Positions 1-12,900 of a DNA stretch of 64,000 bases are shown piece by piece. This DNA is from Bretschneidera sinensis (lineage: Eukaryota > Streptophyta > Magnoliopsida > Brassicales > Akaniaceae). The first letter of the stretch is position 1. Every line of letters begins with the position of its first letter. The notes beneath the pieces were generated by a model. That model was not told the origin of the DNA, did not search any database, and saw only the letters and a list, made by a program, of their open reading frames with translations. The stretch lies in contig CM043703.1 in assembly GCA_023935145.1 (NCBI GenBank), forward strand, positions 23,075,727 through 23,139,726, read 5' to 3'. A program made the translations under genes and the position numbers.

Positions 1-527
1 CCAAGAAAAGGTATTCTGTTTAAAAGGAACGGAGGCTTAGTTCTTGAGGCATACACGGATGCCGATTATGCTGGGTCGATTGTTGACAGGAGATCGACCT
101 CTAGATATTGCACCTTTCTTGGTGAAAATCTTGTGACGTGGAGGAGTAGGAAACAAAATGTGGTGGCTCAGTCTAGTGCGGAGGCAGAATTCCAAGCAAT
201 GGCTCAGGGTGTATGTGAACTACTTTTGTTGAAGATTATCTTAGAAAACATGAAGATTAAGTGGGATGGTTTGATGAGACTCTACTGTGATAATAAGTCC
301 GCAATCAGCATAGCTCATAATCCGGTACAGCATGACCGAACAAAGCATATTGAAATTGATACACTTCATCAAAGAAAAGTTAGAGAGCGGATTGATTTGT
401 ACACCTTATGTGCCAACACATGGCCAACTTGCTGATTTACTTACCACGGGGTTAAGTAGATCAATGTTTCAGAGTATTGTATCAAAGTTGGGAATGGAAA
501 ATACCTATTCGCCAGCTTGAGGGGGAG
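1..527 (+). mobile_element. Ty1/copia RNase H 3' part, frameshifted
   Basis: Frame 1 from the window start reads the copia RNase H domain, with AYTDADYAGS, SSAEAEFQAM and YCDNKSAISIAHNP visible. A one-base change near 360-370 shifts the frame; the rest (EKLESGLICTPYVPTHGQL to ENTYSPA, stop near 520) is in another frame. A purine tract (gagggggag, 519-527) directly before the LTR is the polypurine tract. The 5' part of the element is outside the window. It sits in the last intron of the giant gene, in the opposite orientation. Confidence 0.9.
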
Positions 528-841
528 TGTTGGATAACGTGTTTAATGACTTGTTTTCTATACGTATATAGTTAGCTATTTTAGGAAATTTTGTAACATC
601 TTGTATTCCTAGAATTAGGCTGCTTTGGTTAGTTTCCTATTCTGTTAGAATATCCCATAAATCATGGATCTGATATAACCTAGTTAATTTTCCTTTTCTG
701 CTGCTAGGGTTAATGTATATAGCTAACGTTTTGTGTATTATTCGAAGTAATGAAGAAAATTCTTCTACGAAGTGTTTCTCAGTTTGTGTCACATATCTAT
801 GTAGATCTGAACACATAGGCACTGATTCTCATTCATTAACA
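528..841 (+). repeat. 3' LTR of the left-edge copia element
   Basis: It starts TGTTGGATAACG just after the polypurine tract and ends ATTAACA near 841, giving the usual TGTT...AACA ends and about 314 bp. The partner LTR is off the window, so the target duplication cannot be checked. Confidence 0.7.
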
Positions 842-913
842 ATTGTTCTCCCATGTCACCATTCCACCACTGCAACTGTGTAACTTCAAGGAAACGATTG
901 ACCAAGGCTGTAC

Positions 914-982
914 CTGTTGAGCTTTAAAAACAAGTCTCTGTAGCATGTGTTGGTATTTTTCTGGTTTCTCTGTCATCATTCT
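914..982 (-). CDS. Exon 16 (69 bp), last exon inside the window
   Basis: The acceptor is ttttacag|AGA and the donor CAACAG|GTACAG. Its 23 codons run from [15 protein letters not shown] to FKAQQ. By homology roughly 20-25 further residues should follow in an exon left of position 1, beyond the copia element. Confidence 0.87.
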
Positions 983-3900
983 CTGTAAAAAAAAAAAAAA
1001 AACAAAAAAAAAAAGAAACCTTAATGGCTAAACAAAAAATTTGAAATGATACCACATAAATAATACTTGGTCGTCGGTGATTTTGGGAGGAGGGGGTCAT
1101 TCTTGCCTTTAAAAGAAAAGCTGAAGAGTAATATGCCACCCTTGAATCAGTATCGTCTAAAAGCTCCCTGCCAAAAAATGAAAGTGGAAGGTGTTTGACA
1201 TGCCCTTACATAAAGATAAGTAAAGTCATTATTAAGAAGCAGGGAAACCTAGAATCACCTAAAAAACTCTTCTCCACCGACTTCTTGGAAAGCAGCAGGA
1301 TCTGCAGTGCATTTACCAATCAGAAGCAATAGAAGGGTAGCCCGAATATCCGAAGTTGCACCAGGAAGGTTTCCTCTTCCTTTGCTCCCGACAGCGACAC
1401 CCAATGCAATATTGTCAGTTGCTGCACCAGCAAGTTGAATCAAGGGCCAATAAAACAACGCGGCAGGAACACGTGCAACTAATTGCATAGGAACAATGGC
1501 CTGTCCACGGAGAAGCAGTGCTGCCATTGATGCTGTCTCACAAGTCAGAACACTACCAATGTTGTAACCTGATCTGCTATCAGTTTCCTCCACGAGTTCA
1601 TCCCAGCGAGAGCTGTTTAGTCGAGAAACATGCTCAGCAGAATCAACTTTACTATTATCATACGTGCAACCTAAATTCCTGCTCTGGTGCACTCCATCTC
1701 CAAATGGCATGGCATTTACAGCTGGGACTTTCAGGCACAATTGAGAGAATAGAATGTCACACATCTGTTAAGAAATACCATAGAATATACGATAGTAAGG
1801 CTTGTGAGAAATATAGATAATGTTCTCTTTATGGTATTCTTTTTTGTTTGAGCTTAATGCTAGCCTGAAATTTTCTTGTCTTCATCAGCAAGAAATAATT
1901 TCATTATAGAACGTAAAATGCAGTTAACATTCTTAATAAATAATACAACATAGCAAATCAAAGAAAATATTCTAAAGTCATTCAGACGAATAAAGACTAG
2001 ATTCGAATGAATAAGGTCTAGGCCATAAGCTTTGACTTGTTTCATGTAATAAATCTGCCTTGGTATCACATGAATAATTATGATCTAGAATATCACCAAG
2101 GTCTGGAAGGATGTTTTGCAAGTTTTAGGGCAATATACCTTTAAAATATTGATGCGGTCTGTTTCGTTTATTTGAGCCACCAAGGACAAAGCACTGCTCA
2201 TAATGTCTATCACTGCATTTGCTTTCTCAAGTCGCTTATCTCTGTGTTTATGACTAATATTGCTGCCGCTTAACTGTTGCATTTCATTCTCATCTAACAA
2301 AAATTTGCATCGCATAAGAAGCCTCTCTAGAACAAATAGGAAACCCCACCTAATGATGCTATTCTTTGACTTTAAAAGCCCACACAACAGCGAAATGGAC
2401 AAAGGTACATCTGAGGCAACTGAAGAATCAACAACACCAGCATGGGCAATTTTATGCTGCAAGTTTTTGATATTTGACCATATACTTGCATCCCTCTGTT
2501 CACTAATTTCTGCAATAAGCAAATCACCCAACCAGATATTCCCATTTTGACGGTAAGTGATTCTTTCTGAATGAAGAAGAGAATGTAAAGTGGCCCATGC
2601 GAGCTTTGTTTTCATGCCAACATCATTTCTTAGAACTTGAACGCTTTCCATAAACTTATAGGATTTTGTTATCTGTTTCAGATTCAAGAACTCTTTGTCT
2701 GAATGAGTAAATGAACTTATTATTACATCAAACTTCTCTGCTATATTCTCCAAAAGCTACAAATAGAAAAATAAATTCAGAAAGCATTAGTATTTATTTA
2801 AATTAACAAGCTGGTAATTAATAGATTGAATATTAACAACCACATACAACATTATTACTACAGACCTTAAATTTTAGTAAGTAAAATTATATCCATTATA
2901 GGGCACCAAAGGGGTGCCAACCCAAGTACATAATCATTTACAAGCCAAAATTTCAATAAACTCTATGAACTGCTCTTCATTTACAACTACTGTAGACCTT
3001 CATCACGAGGGGAGAGAAAAAGGACTTGCAGTTTAACATGACAAAGTAAAAGGCTGCAAAAGAAGTCTCTCCATCCCCATCTCCACACTAGTGCACACCC
3101 CACCCCCCTCCCCTCTCCCATCCCCCCCGCGTCCAAAATAAAAAGACAAATTCACTGAATTTCCATAAAAGGATATAGTTGTATAGATAAAACCAATGCT
3201 AGTGGTCCGAGTAAGGAGAGTGAGAGGGTTAGAATGTGGTTCGAGCTTGAGGCGGCAGGTAGGAGATGGGATTTGCGATGGACAGTGGGAGGAGACTTCA
3301 ATGTCATGCTTTTCCTAATTAAAGAACCGGTGACTCCATGAAAGATTTCCATCCTTTCATTATTTAGTGTGGTATCATTGATCTTCTTCTTGTGGGCGGC
3401 TCATTTACTTGGTCAAAAATTTATCCCATGTTTCTCTCAGATTGATCTTTTTTGGTTTCCAGTAGATAGGAGGAGTTGTTTCCCAGTGTGGTCCAAAAGG
3501 ACCTTCCGAAACCAATTTCGGATCATCATCCTATTCTCTTGGAAAGGGGTCGGTGGTTGAAAGGGGCTCTAGCTCATTTCCATTCCAAGAACATGTGGCT
3601 TAAAGTGGATAGTTTCAAGAAGTTAGTGAAATGGTGGTGGAGCGACTATCATTTTGAGGTCTTTGGTAGCTTTGTGATTGCAAAAAAAAATTGAAACCCC
3701 TAAAAGGTGACTTGACGACTTGGAATAAAGAGAATCTTGGGAACCTTGGCGCTAAAAAAATTTATCATCAATTGATGTTTGATTCCTTGTGATAAGCAAG
3801 TGAGAAGTGGGCTTCTCAAGGAGGAGAGGGTGAGAAGAGATTTGAAAAAGGAGCTTCCTTAACATGATTTCATGGACAGTTTTTTAATAAGTAAAAATAT

Positions 3901-6900
3901 ACTCCTCTCCCATAATTTATGTCCTCATTTCCATTTTGGGATATCCCAAAAATAATTGTCACCAATCAAAAGTAAAGACTTTTATCCAATAGTACCCTTC
4001 ATTATAGCTCCAACTACTTAAGTGGTTTGCATGCAATTGATGTACTTTCTTTTCTTTTCTTTTTTAATAAGTACAATTTATGCACTTTCTTGATCTTTGA
4101 GCGGTAAAATTGGTATTTTAATACTCATATTAAGTAAGCGCATGCAATTAATGCACTTTCTTAATCTGAGCTTTTTCAAAGGGGGCATATATTATGGGAC
4201 GAAGGGAGTATTATAAAAGAGAACCAAGGAGTGCTGCCCATGTACCCCCAATTTCCCATCACCAAAGAATTAGCAACCTGATGAAAGTGCAAAGCAAGAT
4301 GTTTTCCAAAGCATTTGAAGAAGACCTCTTAAAGGATTTCATGTTGGAAAGAAATGGAGAGGAATGAACTATTTCCCACCTCCTTTTTGCCTATGATACA
4401 ATCATTTTTTTGTAAAGCAAAGGTTGCTCAAATCCTTAATCTTAAAAGCATCATATTTGTTTCGAGGTGGTGTCCGAGCTTAAGCTGAATCTTGGTAAGA
4501 GTGAGTTAATACCTTTGGGGGAAGATGTTAATGGCAACTTGTTGGCTAGAATTAAGGGTTCTAATGTGGGCTCCCTTCCGGTTACTTATTTAGAGCTTTC
4601 CTTCGGTGCTAAATTTAAGGAGTGATGTTTATGGGATCCTATTGTGACGAAGTTTGGGAAGATTGACTAAATTCAAGAATTATCTTTCTAAAGGGGGAAG
4701 ATCGACTCTTATCAAGGGCACTCTTTCAAGTCTCTTGATTTATTTTTTCACTTTTTTCTATTCTTAATATGGATCCAAAGAGACTTGAAGATATCCAAAT
4801 ATGGTTTCTTTTAGAGAATATGGGGATGAGTACATATATCACTTAGTAAGGTGGGGTGGGGTGAAGCGACCTATTAAGAATGGGGTTTGCGCTTAAAGTC
4901 TCACATCTTGTTCGATAAAGTAAGGCGCTTCCTGGTAAATGGTTGCGGAGGTACATGGTTCAAAAGGATCATTTGTGAAGGAAGGTTATTGTGAAAAAGT
5001 TTGGGATCAAGCACAATGACCGATGGGGTGAAGTACATATATCACTTAGTAAGATGGGGTGGGGTGAAGTGACCTATTAAGAATGGGGTTTGCGCTTAAA
5101 GTCTCATATCTTGTTCAGTAAAGTAAGGCGCTTCTTGGTAAATGGTTGCAGAGGTACATGGTTCAAAAGGATCATTTCTGAAGGAAGGTTATTGTGGAAA
5201 AGTTTGGGATCAAGCACAATGACTGAAGGTCTAAGGTTAGGAGGGGGCCTTATGGGGGTGGGTTTGTGGAAATGGATTAGAAGGTGATGGGACGAATTTT
5301 TTTCTTGTGTGCGGTTTAAGATTTGAAATGGAGCTAATATCCGTTTTTGGCATGATCTTTAGTGTAAGGAAATCCCTTTAGAGGATCAATTTCCCAAAAT
5401 TTTCTACTTGGCTAAAGAAGAGGCTTCAATTTGCATGTGTGTTTCTTTGTCTTCTTGGGAGTTGGTGCGAGAGGTTTCCTTTATGAAGGAAGGTTATTGT
5501 GGAAAAGTTTGGGATCAAGCACAATGACTAAAGGTCTAAGGTTAGGAAGGGGGTTTATGGGGGTGGGTTTGAGGAAATGGATTAGAAAGTGATGAGACGA
5601 ATTTTTTTCTTGTGTGCGGTTTAAGGTTTGAAATGGAGCTAATATCCGTTTTTGGCATGATCTTTAGTGTAAGGACATCCCTTTAGAGGATCAATTTCCC
5701 AAAATTTTCTACTTGGCTAGAGAAGAGGCTTTAATTTGCATGCGTGTTTCTTTGTCTTTTTGGGAGTTGGTGCAAGAGGTTTCCTTTACCTAGAATGAGT
5801 ATCGTTGGGAACTACAAAGTCTTGAAAGTTTCTTTCATAAGATTTATGGCGCTAGAGTGGATTTGCATGGGGAGATAAGCTAAATTTGGAAGCTTAAAAA
5901 AAGGAAAACATTTGATGTGACTTCTCTTTATAAGACTCCTGACTTGGTCAATCCAAGGGAAGGAGATGATAGTTTTCCTTAGAAAGCTTTATGGAATGGT
6001 GTGCTCCATCTAAAGTTGCTTTCTTTGCTTTGGAAGCAGTTTGAGGAAGAATTTTGACCATTGATAACTTACAAAAAGGGGCGCAGTTTTGTTAATCGTT
6101 GTCACCTTTGCAAAAAAGATGGGAAGTATGTTAATCATCTCCTATTGTGGTATTCTTGGACTTGACAACTTTGGGATTGGGCTTGTGGACTCACAGGAGT
6201 CTCTTGGGTAGGCGCTAATTCTATCAAGAACAAGACTTGCTTGAAAGGGTATTCATGGCTCTAAGGAGTTGAACAAAGCTACAACTTTGACTCCGCTCTT
6301 TATTTCTTTGTTAGTGTGGAATGAGAGGAATAAGAGACCATTTAATGGGTCATGTAAAGAGGTAGGTAGCTTAACACCCTTAACTTTTGGTTTAATTGGC
6401 ATTTTTTTTGTAAATAAACACGATTTTCATAAACTTTATAGAATTTTTTTGTTTAAGTAGCTTTCTATACCAGTCAGCACCCCCTTTTGTGCCCTTATAA
6501 ATTGAATCTTTACTTATAAAAAACTATGATATTACTTAGAATTTTCATCAGCAATGCTTTTATCAAAAGACAAGGAAGAAAAGACATGCAATTTAACACA
6601 ACAACGCTACAAAAAAGGTAAGCCCCAGTTGTTCAAACCTCCCACCCAGTCATTATCTATGATTTTTTTTATAAGTATCATTCTCTAATCTCACAATTTT
6701 AGCATCACCTGATACATTAACTATGACCAAAAATAGATAATATACACATGCAGAAATACAAAACAACAGTGGGATTGCAAAACAGGACAGCCAGTAATCC
6801 TCAACCTCAAATTTTGGCCACATACTATTAGGTGGTTAACTAAGAATGACGATAACATGTTGTAAGTGGTCTGTGGTCAATTCTAGGTATTTATACAATC

Positions 6901-9900
6901 ATTTTGAAACCTATTCTGATTGAACTGATTTAACAAATAGGTCTGTAGATATTGATCAATAATATATATTATATAGAACCATATGCGAATATTTGTACCT
7001 TTACCTGATAACGTGTATGTAACACTTGTTTTCTTGTATAAGTATCATTCTCTATGATTTTAGTGTCACATGATACATTAACTCTGACCAAAAATAGATA
7101 ATATACACAAGCATAAAATACAGACCAACAGCGGCATTGCAAAACAGGACAGCTCAAACCCGGTAATCCTCAACCTCAAATTTTGGCTGCATTTTATTAG
7201 GTGGTTAACTAAGAAAGATGAAAACAACTTGTAAGTGGTCTGTGCTCAATTCTAGGTATATATATAATCAGTTTGAAACCTATTCTGATTGAACTGAATT
7301 AAATAAAGGTATGTGGATATATCAATGATATTTTTTTTAAGTGATATATCAATAATATTAATATTATATATACTATGAGAAAATACGTGTAATTCTAGGA
7401 GTGCTGTGTAAATATTTTTAAATTTGAATTTAAATAGAACCTTGTATATAGGAGTTATCCTAGGAATTAGTTGTGTAACTAATATTCTGATTTCAAATCT
7501 GATTGTTATCAGGTTAGGTTTATCCCTTTAAATAGGGGTACCTTGTACACTTTACGATGAATGAATGAAACATTCAGTTCCTCCAATTCTACATGGTATC
7601 AGAGCTGAACTGATACCTATAAAAAATAAAAAATAAATAAAAAAAATTTGAGAGAAAACCAAAGAGTCCCTATCACAGCCGAAACACCAACCAAACACCA
7701 TGTCTGATCTTTCAGGTGAAAACACTTCCAAAAGCCCTGAAACAAACCCCTCACTACAAATCACCTCACACAAGCTGAATGGCTAGAACTATCTGCCATG
7801 GTCCCGATCTGTCACCATATTTGTCTGAGGTCGAGGGAGATACGGCTATCTCTCGGGCACCACTACAGCCCCGCCAGAATCAGATCCTTCATACCCTACT
7901 TGGGAGGCCGAAAACTCCATGTTGATGGCCTGGTTGATCAACTCTATGGAACCAGATATAGGTCGATTATATCTGTTTCTTCCTACTGCCAAAGCCATAT
8001 GGGAAGCCGCTGCCGAAACTTACTCTGATGCTGGTAATGCTGCACAGCTGTTTGAGGTTACTCAAAGGGTTCGTCGAATCAGACAAGGAGAGCTCTCAGT
8101 CACTCAATACTATAGCATTCTCAAAGGTCTGTGGCAAGAGGCTGATCAATATCAACAGGCGAAATGGGAGTGTGCTGCTGACAGTACGCTGTACAGCAAG
8201 ATGCTTGAACAAGAGCGCATCTTTGAGTTTCTGATTGGCCTCAACCGAGACTTAGACGATGTGCGAGGACGAATAATTGGAAGAGAACCCCTACCTTCCA
8301 TTCCCGAAGTCTTTGCTGCTGTTCGCCGGGAAGAAAGCCGCCGGTTCGTGATGATGGGGGGAAATCAACCCACTCTACCTATCGATAAATCTGCGCTGGC
8401 TACCGACTTTGCTCTAACAACTCAGCAGCGTTACAATCGAAGGAGTGACAACAGACGCCCTTGGTGTGACCATTGTCACAAAGTCGGTCATACCAAAGAA
8501 ACCTGTTGGAAGCTGCATGGAAAACCAGCGCACCTGAAGAACAATAAGCCAGCCGAGAGCAATAATCGTGCTCTTCATGTCACTGAAGACACCCAGTCCG
8601 TTCATTCAGGCTCGCAAATTGGTTCTCAAGACTCAGTCATCTCCAAAGAGCAATGGGATCTTCTTCAGGACCTGATTCAGAAGACCAAATCGCCAGCTGC
8701 ATCCACTCCTAATCCATCTTGCTCCTTAGCAGGTATGACAAACAACTCTCGCGTACCTTGGATAATAGATTCAGGAGTGTCTGACCACATGACTGGTTTA
8801 TCTAATCTGTTTATCTCCTATTCTCCTTGTCCGGGTAATATCAAAGTGAGAACAGCCGATGGATCTCTATCAGCCATAGCAGGAAAAGGAAAAATTCCTA
8901 TCTCTCAAAATCTTGCTCTTAATTCTGTGTTACATGTTCCCAATCTTACCTGTAATTTGTTTTTTGTGAGCAAATTTACTAAAGACCAAAACTGTGTTGC
9001 TAACTTTTATCCTACCTATTGTGAGTTTCAGAACTTGATCTCGGGGAAGAGGATTGGCAGTGCTAGGTTGGAGAATGGTCTGTATTATTTTGAAGAGGGA
9101 TCAAGCTTAGGTAGACAAGTTCAAGTCGCAAATAAAGCCTCCACTTCTCTTGAAGAAGATAACATCATGTTATGGCACCGTAGATTAGGACATCCCAGTT
9201 TTTGTTATTTAGCAAAATTGTTTCCTGTTTTATTTTCTAATAAAGATCCTTCTCTATTTCAATGTGAGATTTGTGAACTTGCAAAACATCACAGAGCACT
9301 TTTTCGCTCAAAATTTTATGAAAAATCTTTTCCTTTCAATCTTATTCATAGCGATCTTTGGGGTCCATCCCGTGTTTCAAATATTTCGGGTACAAGATGG
9401 TTTATATCTTTTATTGATGATCATACTCGTTTAACATGGATATATCTCTTAAAAGACAAATCTGAAACGTTTCAGTACTTTCAAAATTTTTATAACATGA
9501 TTAAAACCCAATTTGGTGTTTCTATTCAACTCTTTCGAACGGATAATGGTCGTGAATATTTCTCTAATGTACTTGGCAATTTCTTATCTGAAAAAGGAGT
9601 CATTCATCAATCCTCATATGTCGATAGTCCTCAACAAAATGGACTCGCCGAAAGAAAAAATCGACATCTCTTAGAAGTGGCTAAGGCATTAATGTTCACT
9701 TATCAAGTTCCAAAATATCTTTGGGGGGAAGCTGTTTTGACTGCTGCATACTTAATTAATCGTATGCCATCTAAAGTTCTTAATTTTCAAACACCCATTC
9801 AAATATTTCAAAAATTCTATCCAAATACAAAGTTATTACATTCTTTACCCCTAAAAACATTTGGTTGTCAAGCCTTTGTCCATATTCACAGTCAATTTTG

Positions 9901-12900
9901 AAGCAAACTTGACCCTAAGGCCATTAAGTGTGTATTTTGGGGCTACTCTCCTACTAAAAAAGGATACAAGTGTTTTGATCCAATCTCTAAAAAATTCTTT
10001 GTGTCAGCCGATGTCACTTTTTTTTAATATCTTCCTTATTTCTCCAAAACTCATCTTTAGGGGGGGATAAGCTCACAATTCGAATCAGAAGCTGAATTTT
10101 GGGAATCAAAATCAGCAGAATCAATTCCAAATATCTCTCCGCTTCAAAATTCAAATGAGTCCCAAATCTCTCCATATATCTCTCCAGTTCAAAATTCGAA
10201 TGACACCCAAACTTCTCCATCTATCTCTCTAAACCCAAACTCAAATTCAGATCTTTCAGTTCCTCAAAAAAATTAGCAAACTAAAAATTCACAAAATCCT
10301 AGGAACTTGGCAGATATTTCTCCAAAAACTCCAAAACATCCTGTCCCAATCCCGGTGCTAGAAAATCACAAAGAGGGGGAGGAGTCTAACTGCCCTGAAC
10401 TTCGTGTCTATACAAGGCAGAAAAATCCTAACAGGATAATGCAGACCGTTCAGCCCATACCAAAACTGCCCTATCCTTCAGCCGAGATTGAGGATTCAAA
10501 TGCAAAAGGTAATGATCTAAATCTACCCATAACAACCAGAAAAGGAGTAAGAACCTGCACACAACATCCCATTGCTAAATACACATCATATCACAGATTA
10601 TCTCCTGCCTATTTGTCCTTTGCTCTCAATCTGGTTTCTATAGAAATACCCAGGAATATTGAAGAAGCTTTGGGGAAACAAGAGTGGCGTGCGATTGTAA
10701 TGGAGGAGATGAAGGCATTGGAAAAAACTGGAACCTGGGAGATTGTTAAATCGATAGAAGGCAAGGTTCCTGTTGGCTGTAGGTGGGTTTTCACTCTCAA
10801 ATACAAGGCTGGTGGATCGATTGACCATTACAAAGCACGGCTGGTTGCCAAAGGGTACACATAGACTTACGGCATCGACTACCAAGAGACCTTTGCACCC
10901 GTAGGAAAGATGAACACAATCAGAGTGATCATGTCCATAGCTGCAAATCAAGATTGGCCACTCCACCAGCTTGACGTAAAAAATGCTTTTCTCAATGGAG
11001 AGCTAGTAGAAGAGATCTATGTGTCACTCCCCCCAGGATTTGAGAAACATTACGGAAAGGACAGCGTATGACGACTAAAAAGATCACTATACGGTCTGAA
11101 GCAATCACCAAGGGCCTGGTTTGACAGATTTTCAAGAGCAATCAAAGGTTTCGAGTTTGCACAAAGTCAAGCTGATCACACACTGTTTCTGAAGTATTCG
11201 GCAGGGAGAATCACTGTGTTAATCGTATATGTTGACGACATAATAGTGACAGGTAATGACAATAAAGGTGTTCAGGAGGTTAAGGAGTATCTTGGGAAGG
11301 AATTCGAAATCAAAGATCTTGGACATTTGAAGTATTTCTTAGGGATGGAAATAACAAGATCAAAATCGGGTATTGCAGTCACGCAAAGGAAGTATACACT
11401 GGATCTACTCAAGGAGGTCGGAATGCTAGGATGCAGGCCTAGTGAGGTTCCCATTGAAACAAACTTCAAACTGCAGGTTAGTGGAGACAAGAAACAAACC
11501 AATAAGGAGAGATATCAACGACTAGTCAAGAAACTCATTTATCTATCCCACACTAGACCCGATATCGCCTTCTCGGTTAGTGTGGTCAGTCAACGCATGC
11601 ATTCTCCAACAGATGAACATCTGGAAGCTGTGTATAAGATTTTAAGGTATTTGAAGAGAACACCTTGTAGAGGATTGCTTTTTACTAATAAGCACCCATT
11701 GAAGATTGAAGCTTACACAGATTCAGATTGGGCTGGATGTATCAATGACAGGAGGTCAACGACGGGTTTCTGTACATATGTGGCAGGTAATCTGGTCACT
11801 TGGCGAAGTGAAAAGCAAACTGTTGTGGCGTGAAGCAGTGCTGAGGCAGAATTCAGGGCTGCAGCTCAAGGTATATGTGAACTGTTGTAGCTTAAAAAAC
11901 TAGTCGAAGAAATGGGTATCAAGGTTGAAGGACCTATGAAGCTTTACTGCGACAACAAGGCAGCAATTAACATTTGTCACAATTCTGTTCAACATGACAG
12001 GACGAAACATGTTGAAATTGATAGACATTTCATTAAGGAAAAGTTAGAAGGAGGAGTTGTCTGTATGCTTTACATCCCTACAAAGGAACAGCTAGCTGAT
12101 TTGTTTACAAAAGGGTTGCAGAAACAGACATTCGAAGACTTAGTGAGCAAGCTGGGTCTTTACGATGTGTACGAACCAGCTTGAGAGGGAGTGTGGGAAA
12201 ACATGTGTAATTCTAGGAGTGCTGTGTAGATATTTTTAAATTTGAATTTAAATAGAACCTTGTATATAGGTGTTATCCTAGGAATTAGTTGTGTAACTAA
12301 TATTCTGATTTCAAATCTGATTGTTATCAGGTTAGGTTTATCCCTTTAAATAGGGGTACTTTGTACCCTTTACGATGAATGAATGAAACATTCAGTTTCT
12401 CCAATTCTACATATACCTATAATTATATGTGAAAATTTGTACCTTTACATAATGAAGTGCATGTAAACATGGTTTTCTTGTATAAGTAAAAAAATATACC
12501 AAGGGCAACAAGGGGATGCCATGCCACCCATGTACATAAAACTATCTACAACATAGTATATCAATAAAATCTGTCTAGTCATCTTCATTTACAAAGTATT
12601 TCCCATTAAACCAAAACCCGAAAGTATCGAACCCCCCACCCTTGATGGAGGTAACCAGCTTTCTACTCCATCAAATGCTTTCCTATTGTTCTCATTCCAA
12701 ACCAACCATTTTAATCTCAGATCCAACACTTTGGAAACAAGCTTCTAACTTCTACCCATGACTAATTGGGCAGAAGTCTTTGATGTTGGTAGCTCCACTA
12801 TATATTAGGAATCAATGCAACAAAAGTAGAGTTAAAACAATCCACAAAATCACCCAGTCTAAGGAATTCCTCAAAGATTCTTAGGATGTCCTCTTTAACC

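Larger units (their letters stand above)
7374..12411 (+). mobile_element. Full-length Ty1/copia retrotransposon, 5,038 bp
   Basis: Two 220-bp LTRs (7374-7593, 12192-12411; nine differences counted by eye, about 96% identity) flank a gag-pol region. The target duplication TATAC is present at 7369-7373 and 12412-12416. The primer-binding site TGGTATCAGAGC (7594-7605) matches initiator tRNA-Met. A purine tract gagagggag precedes the 3' LTR. Domain order gag, protease, integrase, RT, RNase H is the copia order. The pol frame is interrupted by several stops, so it is non-autonomous now. Confidence 0.95.
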
